A stretch of DNA of 64,000 bases. It comes from Edaphobacter dinghuensis (GTDB lineage Bacteria > Acidobacteriota > Terriglobia > Terriglobales > Acidobacteriaceae). Location: NCBI RefSeq assembly GCF_014640335.1, contig NZ_BMGT01000002.1, positions 248,001 to 312,000 of the forward strand. Reading direction: 5' to 3'. Shown piece after piece: positions 33,724 to 42,500 of the stretch (positions are counted from its first letter, which is position 1; every line of letters starts with the position of its first letter). Position numbers and translations under genes: made by a program. The notes beneath the pieces are model-generated. The model saw only the letters and a program-made list of their open reading frames with translations. It was not told where the DNA came from and did no database searches.

Positions 33724-36162
33724 ATGAACGAAGGTCGTTGGGTTTTATTGATTGCGAGTGAAGTGGGTGGCACCGATTCCGTCTCCGACCGGGCCATGGA
33801 ACGTTTAGTCGATGCCATCAAACAAGAGGGCTACGAGGTCGTCCGCACCTCGACGCCGGAGGATGGTCTGTCCCTTGTCACCTCAGACCCATCGCACAGC
33901 GCGATCCTGCTGGACTGGGACCTCGAGGGCGACAACCAGTTCGACGAGCGCGCCGCGCTGAAAATTCTCCGCGCTGTCCGTCATCGCAATAAGAAGATTC
34001 CTATCTTCCTCATCGCCGACCGCACCCTCGTCAGCGAACTCCCACTCGAAGTCGTTAAGCAGGTGCACGAATACATCCACCTCTTCGGCGATACTCCGGC
34101 CTTCATCGCGAACCGCGTCGACTTCGCCGTCGAACGCTACCACGAGCAGCTTCTGCCTCCCTACTTCCGCGAGTTGAAAAAGTACAACGATCAGGGAGCC
34201 TACTCGTGGGACGCGCCCGGCCACATGGGCGGCGTGGCGTTTCTGAAGCATCCAGTCGGCATGGAGTTCCAGCGCTTCTTCGGCGAGAACATCATGCGCT
34301 CCGACCTCGGCATCTCGACCTCGCAACTCGGCTCGTGGCTCGACCACATTGGGCCTCCGGGCGAGTCCGAACGCAACGCCGCGCGTATCTTCGGCGCCGA
34401 CTGGACCTTCTACGTCCTCGGCGGGTCGTCGACCTCAAATCAAATTGTGGGCCACGGTGTCATCGCGCAGGACGACATCGTCCTCGCCGATGCCAACTGT
34501 CACAAGTCCATCTGTCACTCGCTCACCGTCACCGGCGCGCGCCCTGTGTATATGAAGCCCACGCGTAACGGCTACGGCATGATTGGACTTGTCCCCATCA
34601 AGCGTTTCAGCCCCGAGTTCATTCGCGGCCTCATCGACAAGAGCCCCCTCTGTACCGGCGTGCCCAATCAGAATCCGACCTATGCCGTCGTCACCAACTC
34701 CACCTATGACGGCCTCTGCTACGACGTCAATAAAGTGGTCACCGAGCTCTCAAAGTCCGTCCCTCGCGTCCACTTCGACGAGGCCTGGTACGCCTACGCC
34801 AAGTTCCACGATATCTACCGCGGCCGCTACGCGATGGGTGTCCCCGATGATATGCCCGATCGGCCCACCTTGTTCTCGGTGCAGTCGACGCACAAGATGC
34901 TCGCGGCCTTCTCCATGGGCTCGATGGTCCATATCAAGCTCAGCCCTCGCGCTCCGCTCGACTTCGACCAGTTCAACGAGTCCTTCATGATGCACGGGAC
35001 AACCTCTCCGTTCTATCCGCTGATCGCATCGCTCGACGTCGCTGCCGCAATGATGGACGAGCCCGCCGGTCCTACGCTCATGGACGAGACCATTCAGGAC
35101 GCCATCACCTTTCGCAAGGCCATGTCGTCGGTCGCGCACCGACTTCGCGCCGCCGACGAGGAAGGCGGCTGGTTCTTCCGCCTCTTCCAGCCCGAGCAGG
35201 TCATCGACTCCACGACTGGCGAGACACACCTCTTTGAAGAGGCCCCGGACGAGCTGCTCGCCACTGATCCGCACTGCTGGACGCTAAAGCCGGGCGAAGA
35301 CTGGCACGGTTTCCAGAGCGAAGACATCGCCGACGAGTACTGCATGCTCGACCCGACCAAGGTCACCATCCTTATGCCCGGCGTCAATGCTCAGGGCAAG
35401 GTGGCAGAATCTGGCATCCCCGCGGCTATCCTCACCGAGTTCCTCGACAGTCGCCGCGTCGAGATCGCCCGCACCGGCGACTACACCGTGCTCGTCCTCT
35501 TCTCGGTCGGAACCTCCAAGGGCAAGTGGGGCAGCCTGCTCGAAAACCTCTTCGAGTTCAAGCGCCTCTACGACAGCGAAGCTCCTCTCGAAGAGGCGCT
35601 GCCCGAACTGGTCGCGAAGTATCCCAACCGCTATCGCAACGTCACCCTCAAAGAGTTGAGCGACGAGATGCACGCCGTCATGATGCAGCTTCGTCTCGCC
35701 AACCTCGTCGGCGAGGCCTGCGACGAGGACTTCGACCCCGTGCTTACGCCTGCGCAGACCTATCAGAAACTGCTGCGCAACGAGACCGAGAAGATACGCT
35801 TCACCGACATGCCCGGCCGTATCGCTGCCGTCATGCTGGTTCCCTACCCTCCCGGCATTCCCATGTCCATGCCCGGCGAGCGCTTTGGCGGAGCCGACAG
35901 CCCCGTCATCCGGCTCATCCTCGCCATGGAAGAGTTTGGCAAGCGCTTCCCCGGCTTCGAGCGCGAGGTCCACGGTGTCGAGGTCGACTCCGATGGCAAC
36001 TACTGGATGCGTAGTGTCGTCGAGGCCGCCAATAAGCGGCGCAACGGCAACGGCAAGCATCGCCCACCCAGCTCCGCTCCACCGGTCAAAAAGCCGCGCA
36101 AGCCAAAGCCGTCGCCGGAGAGCCTTGCGCATTCCACTCTCAATCCTCTGGTAAGGGAGTAG
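33724..36162 (+). CDS. Orn/Lys/Arg decarboxylase (class III PLP fold) with receiver-like N-domain
   Basis: An 812-residue decarboxylase. A CheY/receiver-like wing domain (about residues 1-125) lacks a normal phosphoacceptor site, as in this family. The PLP catalytic domain follows, with GHMGG, GSSTSNQIV, HFDEAWYAY and the cofactor lysine in QSTHKMLAAF (Lys391). The C-terminal domain runs to about 760 and a basic Pro/Lys-rich tail ends the protein. These enzymes decarboxylate arginine, lysine or ornithine, for acid stress or polyamine synthesis; the layout is closest to arginine and lysine decarboxylases. The start at ATG 33724 fits the domain; the frame is open back to 33637. No antiporter gene is adjacent. 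Confidence 0.85.
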   Translation: MNEGRWVLLIASEVGGTDSVSDRAMERLVDAIKQEGYEVVRTSTPEDGLSLVTSDPSHSAILLDWDLEGDNQFDERAALKILRAVRHRNKKIPIFLIADRTLVSELPLEVVKQVHEYIHLFGDTPAFIANRVDFAVERYHEQLLPPYFRELKKYNDQGAYSWDAPGHMGGVAFLKHPVGMEFQRFFGENIMRSDLGISTSQLGSWLDHIGPPGESERNAARIFGADWTFYVLGGSSTSNQIVGHGVIAQDDIVLADANCHKSICHSLTVTGARPVYMKPTRNGYGMIGLVPIKRFSPEFIRGLIDKSPLCTGVPNQNPTYAVVTNSTYDGLCYDVNKVVTELSKSVPRVHFDEAWYAYAKFHDIYRGRYAMGVPDDMPDRPTLFSVQSTHKMLAAFSMGSMVHIKLSPRAPLDFDQFNESFMMHGTTSPFYPLIASLDVAAAMMDEPAGPTLMDETIQDAITFRKAMSSVAHRLRAADEEGGWFFRLFQPEQVIDSTTGETHLFEEAPDELLATDPHCWTLKPGEDWHGFQSEDIADEYCMLDPTKVTILMPGVNAQGKVAESGIPAAILTEFLDSRRVEIARTGDYTVLVLFSVGTSKGKWGSLLENLFEFKRLYDSEAPLEEALPELVAKYPNRYRNVTLKELSDEMHAVMMQLRLANLVGEACDEDFDPVLTPAQTYQKLLRNETEKIRFTDMPGRIAAVMLVPYPPGIPMSMPGERFGGADSPVIRLILAMEEFGKRFPGFEREVHGVEVDSDGNYWMRSVVEAANKRRNGNGKHRPPSSAPPVKKPRKPKPSPESLAHSTLNPLVRE

Positions 36163-36198
36163 CTTCGCTTCCTCCTTCACTGAACTGAAACCAAAGCC

Positions 36199-36241
36199 TC
36201 TGGATCGCTGTTCGCAGCACCCTCATGAGCAACGATCCAGA
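36199..36241 (+). terminator. Stem-loop after the decarboxylase gene
   Basis: TCTGGATCG (36199-36207) pairs with CGATCCAGA (36233-36241) across a 25-base loop, followed by AAGTTCTTT. It lies 37 bases after the stop codon; a terminator is likely but the T-run is poor. Confidence 0.4.
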
Positions 36242-36329
36242 AAGTTCTTTCCACAGCAGGCAGCAAAAAGGCTCGATAACATCCATACGCATGAACCAGA
36301 TCGCGCACCAAAATCTGCGAATGGGATGC

Positions 36330-36335
36330 TATACT
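36330..36335 (+). promoter_or_regulatory. Extended -10 promoter of tRNA-Leu
   Basis: TGCTATACT at 36327-36335 is a TGn-extended -10 box (TATACT, 5 of 6). No good -35 precedes it, as is usual for extended -10 promoters. It lies about 50 bases before the tRNA. Confidence 0.5.
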
Positions 36336-36387
36336 AAGTCTCGGATTGCTTACCGCACCTCTCGCGTACCAACGTAAGAGAAACAAT

Positions 36388-36472
36388 GCGGAGGTGGCGA
36401 AATTGGCAGACGCACTAGCTTGAGGTGCTAGCGCCGCAAGGCATAGGGGTTCAAGTCCCCTCCTCCGCACCA
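36388..36472 (+). tRNA. tRNA-Leu (anticodon GAG)
   Basis: An 85-nt class II tRNA. The acceptor stem is GCGGAGG/CCTCCGC, the anticodon stem-loop CTAGC-TTGAGGT-GCTAG with anticodon GAG, followed by a long variable arm and the T loop GTTCAAG. The discriminator is A and CCA is encoded. It reads CTC and CTT. secG starts 42 bases downstream with no terminator between. Confidence 0.96.
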
Positions 36473-36513
36473 ATCCAAACATTCTGGCTTAAGAAGGTCG
36501 CAAAGCTACTCCG

Positions 36514-36810
36514 ATGCTCTATTTCGTCCTTGTCATCCACATCCTCGTCTCGTTCTTCATCGTAGGCATCATTCTGCTGCAGCAGGGTAGCTCGGCAGAC
36601 CTCGCAGGCGCCTTTGGCGGACAGGGTTCGCAGACAGCTTTCGGCCCTCGCGGCGCAGCCACGCTGCTCACCAAGCTCACCGCATGGTCGGCTGTGCTCT
36701 TCATGATCACCTCCATCAGCCTCACGGTCATGCTCTCCCGTTCGAGTGGCGATCACTCCGTCCTCTCCGGCGCCGGTCATCCTGTCACCCAGACCGCTCC
36801 GAAGAAATAG
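36514..36810 (+). CDS. secG: Preprotein translocase subunit SecG
   Basis: A 98-residue SecG with two membrane helices (about residues 3-22 and 52-73) and the conserved LLQQGSSADLAGAFGG and FGPRGAATLLTKLT segments between them. SecG joins SecY and SecE in the inner-membrane protein channel and helps SecA insert into it. The short polar tail is typical. It probably shares the transcript of the upstream tRNA-Leu and ends at a strong terminator 16 bases downstream. Confidence 0.95.
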   Translation: MLYFVLVIHILVSFFIVGIILLQQGSSADLAGAFGGQGSQTAFGPRGAATLLTKLTAWSAVLFMITSISLTVMLSRSSGDHSVLSGAGHPVTQTAPKK

Positions 36811-36825
36811 GCTTCCTCAAGCTTG

Positions 36826-36856
36826 AAAAGCGCGGGCCATTGGCTCGCGCTTTTTT
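36826..36856 (+). terminator. Rho-independent terminator after secG
   Basis: AAAAGCGCG and CGCGCTTTT pair, with GGCC and GGCT closing a short loop, and a run of six T follows. Confidence 0.9.
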
Positions 36857-36903
36857 CATGCTGTCACTCCGCTATCGACCGCACAAACTATTAGTCTTAA
36901 TCC

Positions 36904-37530
36904 ATGATCCACGAAATCCTCATCGTAGGCCCGCTCCAGTGCAACTGCTCCATCCTTGGCGACGAAGTCTCGCATGAGGCCATCGTGGTCGATCCCGGCG
37001 ACAATATCTCCCGCATTGTAAGCACTCTTGAAAAGCATCAGCTTACCGTCAAGCAGATCGTCGTCACCCACGCTCACATCGACCATATCGCCGGAGCGCA
37101 ACGCCTCAAGCAGCTCACCGGAGCACCTATCCTCTACAACCAAAACGACCTGCCCCTGGTCAAAATGATGGACGTCCAGGCCGGATGGCTCGGCATCGCC
37201 ACGCCTGACGTAGCCCCTCCCGACGCCAGCCTCGAAGACGGCCAGACCATCTCCATCACAGGCTTGACCGGCTCCATCCTCCATACCCCCGGACACACCG
37301 AAGGCAGCGTCTGTCTCTATCTTCCCAAGCAGGCTCTACTCCTGGCCGGGGATACCCTCTTCGCCGGCTCCGTAGGCCGCACCGACCTGCCCGGAGGCAA
37401 TACTCAGAAGCTCATCCAATCGATCCACGAGTCCTTGCTTACCCTGCCTGACGAGGTAACCGTCATCCCCGGGCATGGAGCCAAAACTACCATTGGCACC
37501 GAAAGAGACTCAAATCCATTTCTCCAATAA
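36904..37530 (+). CDS. MBL-fold metallo-hydrolase (glyoxalase II-like)
   Basis: A 208-residue metallo-beta-lactamase-fold hydrolase. The metal motif THAHIDH (residues 55-61), a third His in HTPGHTEGS, the bridging Asp in LLAGDTLF and the last His in VIPGHG are all present. The short length with no C-terminal glyoxalase domain matches YcbL-like hydroxyacylglutathione hydrolases, which hydrolyse thioesters such as S-lactoylglutathione. It has its own start after the secG terminator. The physiological thiol is unknown. Confidence 0.88.
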   Translation: MIHEILIVGPLQCNCSILGDEVSHEAIVVDPGDNISRIVSTLEKHQLTVKQIVVTHAHIDHIAGAQRLKQLTGAPILYNQNDLPLVKMMDVQAGWLGIATPDVAPPDASLEDGQTISITGLTGSILHTPGHTEGSVCLYLPKQALLLAGDTLFAGSVGRTDLPGGNTQKLIQSIHESLLTLPDEVTVIPGHGAKTTIGTERDSNPFLQ

Positions 37531-37592
37531 ATCAATGAGATACAGCGTGAACTCTCGAGAAGCACATGATGCGAGCCCTGCAAGCTAATTAC

Positions 37593-38759
37593 TTACTTGG
37601 TTCCATTTATGGCTCCAGCAATCTGCCTTACTCCAGCAGCAAAATCCTCGGAAGGGCCGATCAAGCTGACCACCACTCGCCCGCTCTCGGCGATTCCATA
37701 GAACGATCCCGGATGCACGATCACTCCACACTCATGTAATAGCTCCTCTGCTACATCGCCGCCTCTCGGTAGCCGCAGAATGGCACACCATCCAGCCTCC
37801 ACCCGCAGGACCTCCAACCCCGCTTCTTCAGCGCAGGCCAGATTCGTTTGCACCCGCTCCAGAATCTGCCGCTGAATTCCCTCCCGTCCCGCAAGCCACA
37901 AAGGCAGCGCCCTCTGCACCGGAGCATTCATCGACAGAAACGTATCGGCAATGACCTCCAGCCGCGCCATCGCCTCCTGGCGAACCTCCTCAGGCCCGAA
38001 CCCGGCGATCCAGGCCGCCTTCATCTGTGGCAGGCCGGCGATCTTGCTCATCCCGCTTAACACGAAGGTCAAGACCGGATGCGAACCCACCGCAAAGCTG
38101 ACCAGCTCCTCCGTATCCGTCCGCTCCAGCGAGAAGTCGAGGAAGACCTCGTCGACAATCAGCGCCAGCCCATGCTGCGCGCAGATCGCTTCAAGCCTGC
38201 GTCGTTCGACAGCTTTGGTTCCATGCCCGGTTGGATTATTGGGATGCACCACCACGATGGCCCGTGTCCTCGGCCCGATGCGCCGCTCGAGTTCAGCAAA
38301 ATCGATCCACCATCCGTAGTCATAGAACAGCGGATAGGGTCTCAGCTTCACATCTTCAAGGTCGGCGAGAAAGTCAAAGAGCGGATAGCTTGGCTGCGCC
38401 ACCAGTATCTCGTCGCCCGCATCGCAGAGCAGCCGGAACAGATAGCCGTACCCTTCGCTTGTGCTTGTGGTTAGCACCAGCGCATCGGGATCGACCACAG
38501 CACCATGCCCCCGGTAGTACCCGTCTACCGCCTCCCGCGACGACCTCATCCCCCGAGCGTCAGGATCGTACGTCAGAGCATCGATGTCGCTCAGCGGAGA
38601 CAGAATTGCAGCAGCGTCATAGCTGAATCCGCAGACCGTAGGGTTCGAGATCGTCAGGTCATAGAGCCGCCGCCCTGCCAGCCGCGCCTCGCGAATCGCA
38701 GCAGCAAAGCTGCTCTCCCCAACATCCCAACCTGTACGCGCAGAAAATCGAAGGCTCAC
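37593..38759 (-). CDS. Class I/II pyridoxal-phosphate aminotransferase
   Basis: A 388-residue fold-type I aminotransferase. Family marks are YDPDARGMRSSREAV, VVVHPNNPTGHGT (the NPTG motif), the Asp of LIVDEVF that pairs with the pyridinium nitrogen, the cofactor lysine in SGMSKIAGLP (Lys239), and RVVVSLIGP with the substrate carboxylate region near the end. The amino donor and acceptor are not evident. The start is GTG 38759, because a nearby ATG in another frame stops at once. It is divergent from the HAD gene, with the two starts about 50 bases apart. Confidence 0.85.
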   Translation of the reverse strand: MSLRFSARTGWDVGESSFAAAIREARLAGRRLYDLTISNPTVCGFSYDAAAILSPLSDIDALTYDPDARGMRSSREAVDGYYRGHGAVVDPDALVLTTSTSEGYGYLFRLLCDAGDEILVAQPSYPLFDFLADLEDVKLRPYPLFYDYGWWIDFAELERRIGPRTRAIVVVHPNNPTGHGTKAVERRRLEAICAQHGLALIVDEVFLDFSLERTDTEELVSFAVGSHPVLTFVLSGMSKIAGLPQMKAAWIAGFGPEEVRQEAMARLEVIADTFLSMNAPVQRALPLWLAGREGIQRQILERVQTNLACAEEAGLEVLRVEAGWCAILRLPRGGDVAEELLHECGVIVHPGSFYGIAESGRVVVSLIGPSEDFAAGVRQIAGAINGTK

Positions 38760-38809
38760 CTCACCATGCTAATCAATTCATGGCCATCGCCTACAATAAG
38801 AGCTCACCT

Positions 38810-39463
38810 ATGAGCTCAATCAAAGCAGTCCTCTTCGACTTCGGCCAGGTCCTCTCCCTGTCCGCCGACCCCGCCGTCTGGCAGCAGATGCTCAACCTCA
38901 GCGGCCTCTCCGAAGCCGATTTCCGTCGCGAGTACTGGGCGTACCGCCACGACTACGACCGTGACACGCTCAATAAGCACACCTACTGGCAGGCGGTGGC
39001 TGCTGGCTCTGGAACCACCTTTACCCCCGAGCAGATCGCTGCGCTGATCGCCGCCGACGTCAATCTCTGGTCACGACTTAACCAGCCGATGGTCGAGTGG
39101 GCACAGCAACTGCAACGCGCAGGCGTCCGCACCGGCATCCTCTCCAACATTGGCGACGCCATGGCCGAAGGTCTCGTCGCAAAGTTCGACTGGATCGGCG
39201 GCTTTGACCACTGCGTCTGGTCACACTCACTAAAGCTCGCCAAACCCGAGACCGCCATTTACCGCTGTGCTGCCGAAGGTCTCGCCACCGACCCATCGCA
39301 GATTCTCTTCATCGACGACAAGATCGAGAACATCGAGGCCGCGGAAGCCGTCGGCATGCAGGCCATCCAATACCACCTCGACCACCCGGCGTTCGAACAA
39401 GAGTTGCGCCGCCGCCATCTCGATTCGCTGCTCGATTTATCTCCGACAGCCACCATCGTCTAG
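38810..39463 (+). CDS. HAD-superfamily hydrolase (YihX-like)
   Basis: A 217-residue HAD phosphatase. Motif I is LFDFGQVL (nucleophile Asp at about residue 9; the usual second Asp is replaced by Gly, as in YihX-like enzymes), motif II is ILSNIGD, motif III the Lys of SLKLAKPE, and motif IV FIDDKIENIEAA. The helical cap lies in residues 18-90. YihX removes phosphate from alpha-glucose 1-phosphate; whether this enzyme does so is unknown. ATG 38810 is chosen over ATG 38780 because the family begins just before motif I. Confidence 0.85.
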   Translation: MSSIKAVLFDFGQVLSLSADPAVWQQMLNLSGLSEADFRREYWAYRHDYDRDTLNKHTYWQAVAAGSGTTFTPEQIAALIAADVNLWSRLNQPMVEWAQQLQRAGVRTGILSNIGDAMAEGLVAKFDWIGGFDHCVWSHSLKLAKPETAIYRCAAEGLATDPSQILFIDDKIENIEAAEAVGMQAIQYHLDHPAFEQELRRRHLDSLLDLSPTATIV

Positions 39464-39595
39464 CGTTGTTATTCCCATATTGGGACAGTCACATTACTAC
39501 AGTTAGAAATTATTAAAGAAAAAGACTAATCTCACCCGGCACCATGGATATTAAAGGGCAGGCTGTAACCAGCGAATCACCGCAGCCAAGTAACC

Positions 39596-42500
39596 ATGAT
39601 GAAAACACGACCCTCCCCACGGCTCATCCCCTGTGTCTTTGGCCTCACCATTCTCTGCGTTCTCAGCTTCATCATCCCTGAAACTCTTCACGCGCAGCAG
39701 ACCCAGCAACTTCTCTTCACCGGCCTCCGTTCCGTGGCCAGCCAGGGCCGGTTCAACGCCGTTCAATCCGCCCCCAACGGCGACCTCTATCTTCTTCTCG
39801 ACCAGAAAGACGGCGTTCGCCTGCTCAAAACCGACGCCAGCGCCACTATCGTGCTCGCACAGGCGCAGCTGGGCGCAAAGGGCGACATCGGCCTCGCCAT
39901 GGCGCTTGATCCGAGCGGCAGTATCTACATCACCGGAACCACAGGCTCCGGCTCGCTTGCAGCAACGTCTGGCGTCGCCTTCCCCAACGCCGCCGATACC
40001 TCCACCAACTCGTTCATCGCAAAGTTCGATTCTGATCTGAACCCGCTTTTCGTCACCTTCACCGGCAGCGGACGCACGGCGGCCTCCAGCATCGCCGCCA
40101 CCGCCGATGCCGTCTTCATCACCGGCAGCACCTTTGGCGCGCTGCCGGTGACATCCGGCGCCTTTATTCAAAACCCCGCCAGCAACAGCATGCAAAACGG
40201 CTTCGTCGAAAAGTTCCGTGCGGACGGTACCAGCCTGCTCTACGCCACCTACCTTAGCGGAGCTAACGGCAGCACCGCGCCCACAGCCATCGCGGCGGAC
40301 GCCTCGGATGATGCCTACGTCGCCGGTTACACCACCTCTTCCGGCTACCCTACGCTCAACGCACTCGTCCCCGAGATGATCGGAGCCTATTCCGGTTTCC
40401 TCAGCAAGCTCACACCCGCGGGCGATGGCGTCCTCTTCTCTACCTTTATCCCCGGCTCCGGTGTCACCTCGCTGGCCGTCGATCCCACCGCCGGGAACCT
40501 GCTTCTCTCCGGCACCATCGCCCTCGGCCAATTTCCAGTTGCCACCGCAGCCATGCCACTGGTCAACCTGTCTTACCAGACCCTGTTGCGCATGCCGCTC
40601 GACGGTAGTGCCGTTTTATCCTCAACGCTGCTTGCTCCGGGAACGCAATCTGTCGTCGCGTCTGCACCCAACGGCGCAGCATGGGTTGGCGGAACACTCA
40701 TCACGCCACTGCTCCCGCTTCCTGCACTCTCCAACATCGGCGACTCCTTCGCACTGCGTGTCACGGCGCAAAATAACATCGATCAGGCATTGCGCTTCGG
40801 CGGCCTGCCCACGACTAACCCCGGCTTTGCCAACGCTGTCGTCACGCTGACCTCGCTTGCCACCGATGCTGCAGGTCATCCTCTCTTCGCCGGGGCAGTA
40901 GATCCCACTGCAAGCTCCAGCCTGCTCGCCAGCGAGACCTACGATCTTCCTCTCTACAACTCCCCCACGGCAGCTCTACCTTCGACTGTCCGCAACGCCG
41001 TTCTGCCGACAGGCATCTGCACAGGAAGTCAGTGCGCCGGATCGGGAGCCTACCTTAGCAAGATCGATCCCACGACTGCCGCGCCTAGTCTTGCGCTCTC
41101 GGTCGACGACTCGCCTAACCTCACTCTGCGCAACCTCGGTTCGGCTGCTGCGACCGGCCTGCAGATCACCGCAACTGGATTCACGCTCGCCACCGACTGC
41201 CCCACCATTCTCTCTGCGGGAGCGGAGTGCAGCATCGCCCTCAACGGCTCAGGTCCCGGTTCGATCACCGCACAGGCGGATGACGCCACTACGCAAACCG
41301 TATCTCTCCCTGCATCTGCCACCACGCCCAACGCCATTGTCTTCTCGCCCAAAGAACTCGACTTCGGCATCGAGACCTCATCGAACCCCGCAGCCACGCG
41401 AACCATCACAATCACGAACTTGAGTGCGCAGAGCCAGACCTTCGCATCGTCCTCTGCCGGCACACAGTTCACGGAACAATCGAGCGACTGCCCTAGCAAC
41501 GGCACAGCCAAGCTGCTGTCTGCCGGAGCTACCTGCCATATCACCGTGGCCTTTACCGTATCCAGCGACCCTACCACCGACGGACCTCTGCAATCGAACT
41601 GGACCATCGGCCCCGGTAGCGTCCGGCTCACCGGCTACTCCGAGGCTGCGGCTCTCGCCCTCTCCGCCAGCGAGATCGACTTCGGCACTCAATACACAGG
41701 TGGCCTTCGTCTTCCTCGCTATCTCTATCTCTCGAACAACTCAGACGTCGCTATCCCACACAGTACCGTCGCGCTCTCAGGAGCATCGCCCTTTACCCTC
41801 GTCGACCGCTGCCCAACCCAGCTTCTCGCTCACACTGTCTGCCAGATCCAGATCGATTACCTCTCCGCGCTGTCGCCATCGGACGACTCCATCACACTCT
41901 CGCTCGATCAGGGCCTGACTGTTCTGGTCACCGGCAAGACCCTGCCGCCGCCTGGAGCGGGCGGAGCCACCGTCAATCCCAATCTCACTGTCTCACCGTC
42001 AAGCCTTAACTTCCCCAACGCCATCCCCGTCACCGCTGTCTCCAGTGCTACGCAGACGGTCGCCGTCGGCAACACGGGAAACCAGCCCATCCCTCTCGCA
42101 CTCTCACTCACCGGAGACTTCACCGAGGCTACAAGCTGCAACACAACTCTAGCCGCTCACACCACCTGCAACGTTGTCATCAGCTTCGCGCCATCGCAGC
42201 CGGGAACGCGCCAGGGACTACTCTCGGTTACCGCGGGCGCTGCCACCACGCCCGCCTACGTCGCCCTCAGCGGAACCGCCACGCCAATCCTCACGAGCAA
42301 TAACGGCGCGCTCGACTTCGGCAACGTGATCGCCGATCAGTCCGCCGTTCAGTGGTACAAGATCACGCAATCCTTCACGGCTCTGACTGCCGTTACCTCC
42401 AACTCCGCCTTCAAGGCCATCCTCGTCGAAGACATCGGCTACGGCCACGGCACCCCTCCTACCTCGGCGTTCAGCACCAGCGCTACCGGTTCGTGCGTGA

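Noticed and set aside
35284-36180. Open frame of 298 codons on the minus strand
   Set aside because: It mirrors the decarboxylase coding strand in a GC-rich gene; there is no ribosome-binding site or recognisable motif.
39551-40531. Open frame of 326 codons on the minus strand, Gly- and Glu-rich
   Set aside because: It is antisense to the start of the anchor-D protein; the composition is that of a shadow frame.
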